A stretch of 64,000 nucleotides of DNA, from positions 186,001 through 250,000 of the forward strand of contig NZ_JABJVM010000001.1 in the NCBI RefSeq assembly GCF_013820765.1, read 5' to 3'. Position numbers and translations under genes: made by a program. This document shows, one piece after another, positions 48,312-56,235 of this stretch. The notes under the pieces are model-generated. The model saw only the letters and a program-made list of their open reading frames with translations, had not been told where the DNA came from and ran no database searches. Each line of letters begins with the position of its first letter. The first letter of the stretch is position 1. This DNA is from Paenilisteria rustica. GTDB lineage: Bacteria; Bacillota; Bacilli; Lactobacillales; Listeriaceae.

Positions 48312-48842
48312 ATGATGGACAATACAGCTGTTGTGACAAAAGAACAGATTATTGCGGAATTACAACAATTGGCGCAGGAACAGGGGCGTGTGCCAAGGCG
48401 TAGCATGTACAATCATTTTGAGAAAGCACGACAATTATTTGGTTCGTGGCCAGACGCGTTAAGGGCGGCGGGGTTAGAAAATGAGCAGAAACGTTTTTAC
48501 AAAGAGGATTATTTGATTGCAGAGGTAAGGCGAATTTCAGAGCAGTTGGGGCGTCCGCCGATTAGTGGACCGCATGAGTTTCCGCTTTATATGTCTGTCA
48601 TGGAGTATTATAATTCTTGGGAAGCTTTTCTTGAGCAGGCTGGTTTGACGAAGTTTGCAAAGGAGGAGGAAGGCAAAGAAGTGAAAGAGAAGTTGATTCT
48701 CGATATTTTGGAAATGGAACGGATTATGCGGAGATTTCCTACGATGAGCGAGTTCGATGACTACCGATTGGTGCGTTATTATTTTGGTAGTTGGAAGAAT
48801 TTTAAAGTGGCTTGTGAGGAGAAGAGGCAAGAAGTTTCTTAA
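48312..48842 (+). CDS. Protein of three homing-endonuclease-associated repeats
   Basis: 176 residues from the ATG at 48312 after GGGGAAAG (ATG at 48315 is equal). The whole protein is three copies of one 45-55-residue unit: QIIAELQQLAQEQGRVPRRSMY..FGSWPDALRAAGL, LIAEVRRISEQLGRPPIS..YNSWEAFLEQAGL, and LILDILEMERIMRRFPTMSEF..FGSWKNFKVACEE. This is the pattern of the HNH-associated repeat (HNHr), thought to bind DNA, but no HNH or other nuclease domain is present. It has its own terminators on both sides. Role unknown; a DNA-binding regulator is a guess. Confidence 0.8.
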   Translation: MMDNTAVVTKEQIIAELQQLAQEQGRVPRRSMYNHFEKARQLFGSWPDALRAAGLENEQKRFYKEDYLIAEVRRISEQLGRPPISGPHEFPLYMSVMEYYNSWEAFLEQAGLTKFAKEEEGKEVKEKLILDILEMERIMRRFPTMSEFDDYRLVRYYFGSWKNFKVACEEKRQEVS

Positions 48843-48855
48843 AAATAGATATAGC

Positions 48856-48892
48856 AAAGCGAGCATCTTCTTGGGGATAGGATGCTCGCTTT
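48856..48892. terminator. Terminator between HNHr-repeat gene and yumC
   Basis: AAAGCGAGCATC (48856-48867) is perfectly complementary to GATGCTCGCTTT (48881-48892), with A/T runs on both sides; serves two convergent genes. Confidence 0.85.
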
Positions 48893-48897
48893 TTCGT

Positions 48898-49905
48898 TTA
48901 GACTTCTGTGAAACTTTCGTGGTGTGTGCTGACCATGGCGACTTCTTCAGCATCTGGATCTAAGAAATTTTTAGCACTATTAATGGCGATTGGCCCTTCG
49001 TGGAGTCCAGCCGCGATGATGCGCATTTTGCGAGGATAGGTGCAGATATCGCCACATGCGTAGATACCGGGGACGCTAGTTTCCATTTCTTGATTGACAA
49101 GGATGCCGTATTCGGACGTATCGAATCCCCAATCAAGCATGGAACCGAGATTCACCTTAACACCATGATTCACGACGATGGCATCGGTGTCGATTTTTGT
49201 TGTGCTGCCGTTTTTATTGCAATGAATCACACAGCTTTTTAGGTCGGTAAAATTGCCTTGTAGTGCTGTTATTTCATGGTTCACATGGATATAGATAGAG
49301 GAATCGTGCATTTCTTTGACGCGTTCTTCATGCCCCTTGAAATTCTCCCCGCGGTATACGAGGTGGACTTCCTTAGCGATGGGTTCTAGTGATTGGGCCC
49401 AGTCAATGGCAGCATTTCCACCGCCGGAAACGACAACAGTTTTATTTTGGAAGCTCGCTAGATTTTTGATGTCATAATGGAGGCTATTGGCAAATGTTTC
49501 GCTACCGGATACTTCTAGTGGATGAACTTCGTACGTGCCACTTCCAGCCGCGATGATGATCGTTTTACTGTGATGTTCGTTGCCGTTTTCTGCTATTAGT
49601 TGGAAGGTGCCGTCCTTTTGCGGGTGAAGTTCTGTGATACGTTCGCCGCATACCATAGTGGGATGGAACGTTTTTGCTTGATCATGTAAGTTTTTCACAA
49701 GTTCTTGTCCTTCGATTGCTGGAATCCCGCCGATATCGCGGATGATTTTTTCTGGGTAGAAGTAACGGATTTTACCGCCAACTGCTGGCTCGGCATCGAT
49801 AATTTTTGTTTTTAGGGAGCGCAGACCGCTGTAAAAAGTGGTGAATAGGCCGACTGGACCTGCTCCGATAATTGTTACGTCATACAAGTTTGACAACGAC
49901 TTCAC
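48898..49905 (-). CDS. Ferredoxin/flavodoxin-NADP reductase (YumC type)
   Basis: 335 residues with GTG at 49905; a TTG at 49896 with AGGTG at good spacing is an equal candidate. Thioredoxin-reductase-like fold: FAD loop IIGAGPVGLFTTFYSGLR near residue 12, NADP loop VVSGGGNAAIDWA near residue 160, and GIYACGDICTYPRKMRIIAAGLHEGPIAINSA, where the redox CxxC of thioredoxin reductase is absent. It passes electrons from NADPH to ferredoxin or flavodoxin. Overlapping the fhuC-type gene by 26 bases ties it to iron uptake, perhaps for reductive release of siderophore iron. Confidence 0.92.
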   Translation of the reverse strand: MKSLSNLYDVTIIGAGPVGLFTTFYSGLRSLKTKIIDAEPAVGGKIRYFYPEKIIRDIGGIPAIEGQELVKNLHDQAKTFHPTMVCGERITELHPQKDGTFQLIAENGNEHHSKTIIIAAGSGTYEVHPLEVSGSETFANSLHYDIKNLASFQNKTVVVSGGGNAAIDWAQSLEPIAKEVHLVYRGENFKGHEERVKEMHDSSIYIHVNHEITALQGNFTDLKSCVIHCNKNGSTTKIDTDAIVVNHGVKVNLGSMLDWGFDTSEYGILVNQEMETSVPGIYACGDICTYPRKMRIIAAGLHEGPIAINSAKNFLDPDAEEVAMVSTHHESFTEV

Positions 49906-50725
49906 CTGCTATCTTGGTTGCGACTTGTCTGATTTCACAGGCTTGACATGTTTCGTACGGTAAACATAGTGGAACGCCAGTACGTGGGTCAAGCATGATA
50001 TCGGCTTTAATTCCAAAAACATCTTCTAGTGTTTGCTCGGTCATCACGTTTACTGGGGCACCCTCGGAAATGACTTGACCAGAACGGATTGCAATCATAT
50101 GATCGGCAAAGCGAGAGGCGTGATTTAAATCATGGACAACCATGACAATTGTACGATTTTCTTGTAGGTTTAGTTGTTTCAGCAACATCAAGACTTCTAA
50201 TTGATGGGTCATATCGAGAAATGTCGTAGGTTCATCTAAGAATAAAATATCGGTTTCTTGTGCTAATGCCATTGCAATCCAAGCGCGTTGTCGTTGTCCG
50301 CCAGATAAACTATCAATCGGGCGGTCGGCGAAATCGTTCAGACTCGTCACGCGAATGGCCCATTGAATCATGTCGCGATCTTTTACGGACATGGATTTAA
50401 AACCGCTTTGATGGGGAGATCTGCCATAGGAAACGAGTTCGGTTACGGTCAGTCCATCAGGTGCGGTTGGATTTTGTGGTAGGATTGCTAGTTGTTTGGC
50501 GATTTCTTTTGTGGATTGGCGGTGAATGGCTTTTCCATCTAAGAAAACATTACCTTTGGAAGGCTTCATCAGACGAGACATCGTTTTTAAAATGGTCGAT
50601 TTGCCTGAGCCATTAGCGCCAACTAGTGCCGTGATTTTGCCTTTCGGTATTTCAATATTTAAAGCGTCTACGATAACACGCTTGTCGTAGGCGATTTGTA
50701 AGCCGTCTGTTCTTAAATTATTCAT
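49880..50725 (-). CDS. fhuC: Siderophore ABC transporter ATPase (FhuC type) with Cys-containing tail
   Basis: 281 residues. Walker A GANGSGKST near residue 36, LSGGQRQRAWIAMALAQ near residue 140, Walker B DILFLDEPTTFLD, H-loop VVHDLNHAS. After the usual FecE-type end (DPRTGVPLCLPY) there is a tail of about 25 residues carrying ETCQACEIRQ, so three cysteines spaced C-x5-C-x2-C lie close together. The tail overlaps the start of yumC. It should power the FhuB/FhuG permease encoded divergently. A Fur box lies at its promoter. Confidence 0.9.
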   Translation of the reverse strand: MNNLRTDGLQIAYDKRVIVDALNIEIPKGKITALVGANGSGKSTILKTMSRLMKPSKGNVFLDGKAIHRQSTKEIAKQLAILPQNPTAPDGLTVTELVSYGRSPHQSGFKSMSVKDRDMIQWAIRVTSLNDFADRPIDSLSGGQRQRAWIAMALAQETDILFLDEPTTFLDMTHQLEVLMLLKQLNLQENRTIVMVVHDLNHASRFADHMIAIRSGQVISEGAPVNVMTEQTLEDVFGIKADIMLDPRTGVPLCLPYETCQACEIRQVATKIAGEVVVKLV

Positions 50726-50752
50726 CTATACATCGCTCCTTAGTTTCGCGAT

Positions 50753-50801
50753 TGATAATCATTCTCATGACTAGTATAGAATTTTTTGACGAAAGTTGCA
50801 A
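50753..50801 (-). promoter_or_regulatory. Fur box and promoter of fhuC-yumC
   Basis: TGATAATCATTCTCA (50753-50767) matches 14 of 15 bases of the Fur box TGATAATNATTATCA. On the - strand TTGCAA (50796-50801), 17 bases, TATACT (50773-50778) form a promoter whose start point is covered by the box. Confidence 0.85.
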
Positions 50802-50851
50802 TAGCTAAGTGCTTATTATTCTTATTTTTCGCATGGAAGACATTTTTAGTC

Positions 50852-50907
50852 TTGCTTTTTGGAAGGTGTCTTGCTATAATTCCTGATGAGATTGATAATC
50901 ATTATCA
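50852..50907 (+). promoter_or_regulatory. Fur box and promoter of fhuD
   Basis: TTGCTT (50852-50857), 17 bases, TATAAT (50875-50880). TGATAATCATTATCA (50893-50907) is a perfect 15-base Fur box just downstream of the -10. Confidence 0.9.
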
Positions 50908-50929
50908 ATTAAAAGGAGGAGCAAATTTT

Positions 50930-51862
50930 ATGAAGAAAATAGTATTTTTAATGTTGACTGCTGTGATGGTGGTTGTTTTGGCTGGGTGTGGTACCGACGA
51001 AGCGGCGGAGGGGAAATCCGAAACGCATGCGTATAAGATGCCGAACGGGAAAACGGTAGAAATCCCGAATAATCCGAAAAAAATCGTTGTGACTGAGTAT
51101 ATGGGATCGCTCTCAGCTCTGGGCGTGAAACCGATTGGCGCTACATCTTTTGTGTTAAAAAACCCGTACTTGGATGCCTATAAAAAAGGGGTAGAAGACA
51201 TTGGTGACCCGGCTTCTGTTGAAAAAGTGGCAGAACTAAAACCAGATTTAATTATTGTCTCAGGTGAGGATCAGTTCAATCAAATGAAGAAAATTGCGCC
51301 GACGATTTTAATACCATACAATACATACAAAAGTGTGCAGGATGAGTTAACGGCGATTGCTGAAATCGTTGGAAAAGAGCAGGAAGCGAAGGATTGGTTA
51401 GTGGATTTTGATAAGAAAGCTGCAAAAGCACGGGAGAAAATAAAAGGCGTTGTAGCACCAAACGCAACGGTAGGACTATATGAAGGTGACGATAAAAACT
51501 TCTATGTATTCGGAGATAATTGGGGTCGGGGTGGACAAGTTCTTTATAACGCATTACAATTAAAGGCGCCTAAGAAAATTCAGGATGAGGTCATTAATGG
51601 TGAAGGATACAAGCAAATTTCGCTAGAAGTGCTCCCAGATTTTGCGGCAGACTACATGTTTGTGACGCGTTTTAAACAGGGCGATACTAGAAATGGGGCG
51701 CTTGATGGGGTAGAGGCATCGAGTATTTGGAAAGACTTGCCGGCGTATAAGGCAAACCATATTTTCACGATGGATTTCGATGAGATGTATAACTACGATC
51801 CAATTGCCGTAGAAGGTCAAATGGATTTGATTGTGAATAAAATAGTGGATAGTAATAAATAA
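50930..51862 (+). CDS. fhuD: Siderophore-binding lipoprotein (FhuD type)
   Basis: 310 residues from the ATG at 50930 with AAAAGGAGGAG; the frame from 50786 crosses the promoter and Fur box and is rejected. Lipoprotein signal with lipobox LAGC (Cys20). Two-lobed periplasmic-binding fold of class [45 protein letters not shown], and the C-terminal domain. It captures ferric siderophore, probably of hydroxamate type by synteny with L. monocytogenes fhuD, and hands it to FhuB/FhuG. Confidence 0.92.
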   Translation: MKKIVFLMLTAVMVVVLAGCGTDEAAEGKSETHAYKMPNGKTVEIPNNPKKIVVTEYMGSLSALGVKPIGATSFVLKNPYLDAYKKGVEDIGDPASVEKVAELKPDLIIVSGEDQFNQMKKIAPTILIPYNTYKSVQDELTAIAEIVGKEQEAKDWLVDFDKKAAKAREKIKGVVAPNATVGLYEGDDKNFYVFGDNWGRGGQVLYNALQLKAPKKIQDEVINGEGYKQISLEVLPDFAADYMFVTRFKQGDTRNGALDGVEASSIWKDLPAYKANHIFTMDFDEMYNYDPIAVEGQMDLIVNKIVDSNK

Positions 51863-51869
51863 GTAACAA

Positions 51870-51924
51870 CGATTCGTGCGAGATGGCAGAGGCTGGTTGA
51901 AAGCCTCCTCCTCTCACCGAATCG
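51870..51924 (+). other. Hairpin between fhuD and fhuB
   Basis: CGATTCG (51870-51876) pairs with CGAATCG (51918-51924), and inside GAGGC pairs with GCCTC around a nine-base loop. No U-tract. Likely keeps the upstream lipoprotein message more abundant than the permease message, as in other binding-protein operons. Confidence 0.65.
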
Positions 51925-51952
51925 ATACATATTACGAGGGGATCAGGGTACG

Positions 51953-52978
51953 ATGAAAACAAAGGAACTTTCCCAATTAAAAACGCGACCGGCAATGGCT
52001 ACCGTGATTTTGACGGCTGGCGTTGCGCTACTTATCGTTTCTGCTTTTATCGGTATCGCTGTTGGTGCGGCAGATATCGATTTAGCGACGGTATGGGACG
52101 CGTTATTTCATTACAATAAGAGTTTAACGACACATCAAATTATTTGGGAGTTGCGCATTCCTCGTGTGCTTGCAGATATGATGGTCGGCGCGGCGTTCGC
52201 GGTTGCTGGTGCTGTGATGCAGGGCATGACGCGAAACCCGCTTGCCGATAGTGGTTTGCTAGGGCTCAATGCGGGATCAGCATTTATGATTGCAGTATGT
52301 TTCGCTTTTTTACCAGGCCTTAGCTACAATTATTTGATTTTCTTTTCTTTCCTTGGTGCGGCGCTTGGTTGCCTCCTTGTTTTTGGTGTGAGTGCGCTTG
52401 TAAAAGGCGGTTTGTCACCGACGCGACTTGTTTTGGCTGGGGCTGCTGTAGCGTCTTTATTGACGGCGTTAAGTGAAGGAATTGCCATTTATTTTAAACT
52501 GAGCCAAGATTTAGCGTTTTGGTTTGCTGGCGGTGTCGCTGGCGTGAAATGGTCGCAAATTGTAGTCGTATGGCCGTGGCTCATTGGTGCGTTGATTGCG
52601 GCAATATTACTCAGCAAGTCAGTGACGATTCTGAGCCTTGGCGATGACATTGCAATTGGACTCGGGCAAAATACAACGCGGACCAAATTATTATCGATGT
52701 TTGTCGTGTTGATTTTGGCAGGCCTTGCTGTTTCTGTTGTCGGTCCAGTCGGATTTATCGGTTTGATTGTGCCGCATCTGGTTCGTTATATGGTTGGTGT
52801 AGATTATCGTTGGATTATTCCGTGTTCAGCTATTATTGGTGCGCTGTTGACGCTATATGCGGATATAGGCGCACGGATGGTGAATCCGCCGTATGAAACG
52901 CCGATTAGTGTTATTTTTGCCCTTATTGGTGTACCTTTCTTCCTTTATGTGGCGCGTAAAGAAAGGAGGAGTCTGTGA
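51953..52978 (+). CDS. fhuB: Siderophore ABC permease, first subunit (FhuB type)
   Basis: 341 residues, FecCD family with about nine or ten membrane helices. LRIPRVLADMMVGAAFAVAGAVMQGMTRNPLADSGLLGLNAGSAF spans residues 64-108 and contains the conserved RxPR and TRNPLAxP-like motifs; GPVGFIGLIVPHLVRYMVGVDYRW is the coupling segment contacted by the ATPase. It forms a heterodimer with the next gene product. Its stop overlaps the next start. Confidence 0.94.
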   Translation: MKTKELSQLKTRPAMATVILTAGVALLIVSAFIGIAVGAADIDLATVWDALFHYNKSLTTHQIIWELRIPRVLADMMVGAAFAVAGAVMQGMTRNPLADSGLLGLNAGSAFMIAVCFAFLPGLSYNYLIFFSFLGAALGCLLVFGVSALVKGGLSPTRLVLAGAAVASLLTALSEGIAIYFKLSQDLAFWFAGGVAGVKWSQIVVVWPWLIGALIAAILLSKSVTILSLGDDIAIGLGQNTTRTKLLSMFVVLILAGLAVSVVGPVGFIGLIVPHLVRYMVGVDYRWIIPCSAIIGALLTLYADIGARMVNPPYETPISVIFALIGVPFFLYVARKERRSL

Positions 52979-54000
52979 TGATGGGAACGGCAACGGAACA
53001 AAAAGTCGCGCGAAAACGTTGGCTCATATTGATTTTACTCGCTATTTTACTCGTAGGTACGTTCATTTACAGTGTCAACGCAGGGTTTTCGAAAATTCCA
53101 TTTATAGATGTTATCAAAACTTTATTCGGACAAGGCTCACCACAAGATACATTGATTATTTCGCAGTTTCGATTACCGCGTATCATCGTTGCCGTCCTTG
53201 TTGGTGCAGGACTAGCGATTTCAGGCGCCTTGTTACAAGCCGTTTCGCAAAATAGTTTGGCAGATCCAGGGATATTGGGAATAAATAATGGTGCTGGGTT
53301 GGCAGTTATGCTCTACATTTCCTATTTTCCATCAACGCTAGACGTGCCAGTGATGTTCATGCCTTTAGTTGGTTTCACAGGCGCTATTCTAACGGCGTTT
53401 GTTGTGTATGGTTTATCCTATAGTCGGCAAGAAGGTTTATTGCCAAATCGACTCGTATTAACAGGTGTGGCGGTTTCAGCTGCAGTAGCTGCCTTGATGA
53501 CGCTCTTAACGATTCGTCTTGACCCTGAAAATTATCAAGTTGTTGCAGAATGGCTTGCAGGAAATATTTGGGCCAGTAATTGGCAATATGTCTTTGCGCT
53601 ACTTCCGTGGCTTATTGTTTTGGTGACGGTGGCGATGTTCAAAATAAAAACACTGGATATTCTAGGTTTTGGCGATCAAGTAGCAACAGGATTAGGTGTG
53701 AAAACGGAAAAAGAAAAAATCATTCTGCTCATTGTAGCGGTGGCTTTAGCGGCGGCTTGCGTCTCTGTCAGTGGTGGCATTGCTTTTATAGGCTTAATCG
53801 GTCCACATATTGCGAGAAGGCTCGTTGGTAGTGGACATAAATGGGTATTACCGATTTCGGCCCTTATTGGCGCACTTTTGCTTCTTGTTGCAGATACAAT
53901 AGGGCGTATTATTGTGCAGCCATCAGAAATTTTCGCAGGCATTGTTGTCGCGGTAATTGGGGCACCATATTTCTTGTACTTACTTGCTAAAACTAAATGA
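52978..54000 (+). CDS. fhuG: Siderophore ABC permease, second subunit (FhuG type)
   Basis: 340 residues from the ATG at 52978, following AAAGGAGGAG; ATG at 52981 or GTG at 52975 are also possible. FecCD family: RLPRIIVAVLVGAGLAISGALLQAVSQNSLADPGILGINNGAGLAV near residue 60 and GGIAFIGLIGPHIARRLVGSGHKW in the coupling loop. Partner of FhuB. The operon ends here; fur follows after a 212-base gap with its own control region. Confidence 0.94.
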   Translation: MMGTATEQKVARKRWLILILLAILLVGTFIYSVNAGFSKIPFIDVIKTLFGQGSPQDTLIISQFRLPRIIVAVLVGAGLAISGALLQAVSQNSLADPGILGINNGAGLAVMLYISYFPSTLDVPVMFMPLVGFTGAILTAFVVYGLSYSRQEGLLPNRLVLTGVAVSAAVAALMTLLTIRLDPENYQVVAEWLAGNIWASNWQYVFALLPWLIVLVTVAMFKIKTLDILGFGDQVATGLGVKTEKEKIILLIVAVALAAACVSVSGGIAFIGLIGPHIARRLVGSGHKWVLPISALIGALLLLVADTIGRIIVQPSEIFAGIVVAVIGAPYFLYLLAKTK

Positions 54001-54141
54001 TAATGATTCTAAAGAAGTGGCTTTCATTCATTGTAATTGATAATCTGGATAGACTTTTCAAAACTTTTATGCTATCTTTGAATAGATATAAAAACCACTT
54101 ACTCCAATTGTTTTAGCAAGATAAAGAGTGAGTAAGTAGAC

Positions 54142-54170
54142 TTGATTTTTATTTAGAATTATTATAAACT
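54142..54170 (+). promoter_or_regulatory. PerR-like box in fur promoter
   Basis: TTAGAATTATTATAA (54153-54167) matches 14 of 15 bases of the PerR box TTATAATNATTATAA. TTGATT (54142-54147), 17 bases and TAAACT (54165-54170) is the nearest promoter pair, so the box covers the spacer. PerR control of fur is known in Bacillus and Listeria. Confidence 0.65.
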
Positions 54171-54212
54171 ACTAATTGAGAATGATTGTTTGTTCCCGAG
54201 GGAGGGCATAAA

Positions 54213-54668
54213 ATGGAAGGCCGTATTCAACGGATTAAATCACAATTGCATGAAGCAAGTTATAAATTAACACCACAACGCGAAGCAACCGTTCGCATTT
54301 TATTAGAGAATGAGAAAGACCATCTAAGCGCGGAGGATGTTTATTTACGCGTCAAAGATATTTCGCCAGATATTGGATTGGCAACAGTTTATCGTACGCT
54401 GGAACTTTTGACCGAACTACGCGTGGTTGACAAAATTAATTTTGGAGACGGCGTGGCACGTTATGATCTTCGTAAAGAAGGCGCTAAGCATTTCCACCAT
54501 CACTTGGTATGTTTAGAATGCGGCTCTGTCGAGGAAATTCAAGAGGATCTTTTAGATGATGTTGAGAAAATTGTAGAACAGAAGTGGGACTTTCTTGTGA
54601 AGGATCACCGCCTAACATTTCAAGGCATCTGTACGGTGTGCAAAAGTAACATCAAAAAAGCCGAATAA
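54213..54668 (+). CDS. fur: Ferric uptake regulator Fur
   Basis: 151 residues from the ATG at 54213 (MEGRIQRIKSQLHEA) with GGGAGGG; the earlier in-frame start at 54186 adds residues not found in the family. Winged helix: YKLTPQREATVRILLENEKDHLSAEDVY with recognition helix GLATVYRTLELL; metal-binding HFHHHLVCLECGSVEEIQ and the zinc cysteine pairs CLEC and CTVC. It should repress fhuC-yumC and fhuDBG through the boxes at 50753 and 50893. Confidence 0.95.
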   Translation: MEGRIQRIKSQLHEASYKLTPQREATVRILLENEKDHLSAEDVYLRVKDISPDIGLATVYRTLELLTELRVVDKINFGDGVARYDLRKEGAKHFHHHLVCLECGSVEEIQEDLLDDVEKIVEQKWDFLVKDHRLTFQGICTVCKSNIKKAE

Positions 54669-54672
54669 ATCG

Positions 54673-54797
54673 CCCAGCAGGCCGACAAACGCTCACCTCC
54701 GTTGTTAAAAGCTGTGCTCCGTTGCTCATGTATTTTAGTACATTCCGCTACGGTGCTCGCTTTTGCCTAGGATCTGAGCATTTGTCGGCCTGCTGGG
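54673..54797. repeat. Dispersed palindromic repeat, copy C (full length, subtype I)
   Basis: 125 bases with perfect 17-base ends: CCCAGCAGGCCGACAAA (54673-54689) and its complement (54781-54797). Inside are CGTTGTTAAAAG, a central hairpin with CCGT..ATGTA / TACAT..ACGG, and CTTTTGCCTAGG. It begins four bases after the fur stop codon. It lacks a U-tract. Confidence 0.9.
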
Positions 54798-54917
54798 GTT
54801 CGGCGGTGGACATGCGAACTTTAGAAACAAGGAGTATCGGTCGAAGTATTTCGTTTTTGCTTTCGTAATGGTGCGGTTTTTGGTATACTGGTGTGGCAGG
54901 GCAGGAGGCGTCTGATT

Positions 54918-55286
54918 TTGGATTGGAAGGAAGTTGTTTTGCGGGAGGAAGCGTTGCGTAGGGCAATGTTGGCAAGTGATGTTTCTAGTTTAGATAGGTT
55001 GCTAGCGGATGAGCTTGTTTTTGTGGATCACCTCGGTCAAAAAGTGACGAAGCAGGATGATTTAGAGGCGCACGGGCAGAAGCTTTTTCAGTTGCATCAA
55101 CTGGATATTGTGGCGCAGGATAAGCGTGTCGTTGGCGGGAATGTGGTCACGGTTTCTGAAGTGGTACTTGCGGGTATTGCTGATGGAGAAACGTTTACAG
55201 ATCGATTGGTGTACACGAGGGTTTGGCGGAAAGATGTCGAACATGGTTGGCAAGTGATATCGGGACGGTGTACACGGATTCAGTAG
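54918..55286 (+). CDS. NTF2-like (DUF4440/SnoaL-type) protein
   Basis: 122 residues from the TTG at 54918, nine bases after AGGAGG; the GTG at 54891 has no ribosome site. LREEALRRAMLASDVSSLDRLLADELVFVDHLGQKVTKQDDLEAH and the C-terminal TRVWRKDVEHGWQVISGRCTRIQ are typical of the NTF2-like fold. This family has enzymes and ligand-binding proteins; no function can be assigned. It lies upstream of xerD with a 29-base gap. Confidence 0.75.
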   Translation: MDWKEVVLREEALRRAMLASDVSSLDRLLADELVFVDHLGQKVTKQDDLEAHGQKLFQLHQLDIVAQDKRVVGGNVVTVSEVVLAGIADGETFTDRLVYTRVWRKDVEHGWQVISGRCTRIQ

Positions 55287-55315
55287 CTTGGGAACACCAT
55301 TTGAGGAGATTACTT

Positions 55316-56209
55316 ATGAATGATTTGATACTCGATTTTTTACATTTTTTGCAGGTTGAGAAGGGTTTGTCGGCGAATACGTTGGTTGCCTATGAACGGG
55401 ATCTGCGTTATTTTGCGCGTTATTTGGAGGAAGAGCAGGAAGCGGTGGCGATTCGCGACGTAGAACGGATACATATTGTGAGCTTTATGGCTTATGCTAA
55501 ATTAGAGGGAAAATCACCGAGAACGATTGCGCGCTACATTGCCTCATTGCGTTCTTTTTTTCATTTTCTGCTGCATGAAAAATTAGCGGACCGGGATCCG
55601 ATGATTCAAATTGAGACGCCGAAACAGGCGCAGGCTTTGCCAAAAATTTTGAATCTGAATGATGTGGAGAAGTTGCTGGAGGCGCCGAATGGGGCGAATC
55701 CGCTGGGGATGCGAGACCAGGCAATGTTGGAGGTCTTGTATGCGACTGGGCTTCGGGTGACGGAGTTGGTCAGGCTCCAGATGGACGATTTGCATTTGCA
55801 GATGGGCTTTATTCAGACGATTGGAAAAGGGGATAAAGAGCGTATTATTCCGCTTGGCAAAACAGCGACAACGGTTTTGGAGCGCTATTTGGAATTCGGA
55901 CGTCCGAAATTGCGACGGGTGTCCGAGCGTAATGATTTTGTATTTTTGAATCATCATGGACGCGGCATGACACGACAAGGTTTTTGGAAGAATTTGAAGC
56001 AGATTGCGGCTAAGGCTGGGATTGATAAACCGATTACACCGCATACTTTGCGTCATTCCTTTGCGACGCATCTGCTGGAAAATGGGGCGGATTTACGTTC
56101 TGTTCAGGAGTTATTAGGTCACGCAGATATTTCAACGACGCAGATTTATACACATGTTACGAAGGCTCGTTTAAAGGATGTTTACAAGCAGTATCATCCA
56201 CGTGCTTAA
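55316..56209 (+). CDS. xerD: Site-specific tyrosine recombinase XerD
   Basis: 297 residues from the ATG at 55316 after GAGGAG, exactly the family length; earlier in-frame codons overlap the NTF2-like gene. N-terminal SAM-like domain (FLHFLQVEKGLSANTLVAYERDLRYFARYL) and catalytic domain with Arg in YATGLRVTELVRL, Lys in TIGKGDKERIIPL, HTLRHSFATHLLENGADLRSVQELLGHADI and the nucleophile Tyr in TQIYTHVT. With its partner it resolves chromosome dimers at dif. In L. monocytogenes deoB follows it; here punA follows directly. Confidence 0.93.
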   Translation: MNDLILDFLHFLQVEKGLSANTLVAYERDLRYFARYLEEEQEAVAIRDVERIHIVSFMAYAKLEGKSPRTIARYIASLRSFFHFLLHEKLADRDPMIQIETPKQAQALPKILNLNDVEKLLEAPNGANPLGMRDQAMLEVLYATGLRVTELVRLQMDDLHLQMGFIQTIGKGDKERIIPLGKTATTVLERYLEFGRPKLRRVSERNDFVFLNHHGRGMTRQGFWKNLKQIAAKAGIDKPITPHTLRHSFATHLLENGADLRSVQELLGHADISTTQIYTHVTKARLKDVYKQYHPRA

Positions 56210-56235
56210 GTTTTGATAATGAAAAAGGAGCGATT

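Noticed and set aside
50786-50929. N-terminal extension of the FhuD-type lipoprotein
   Set aside because: It crosses the promoter and Fur box, and would bury the signal peptide that begins at 50930.
54673-54797. Ordinary terminator of fur
   Set aside because: Far longer than a terminator, no U-tract, and related copies occur elsewhere, one inside an operon; it may still stop transcription.
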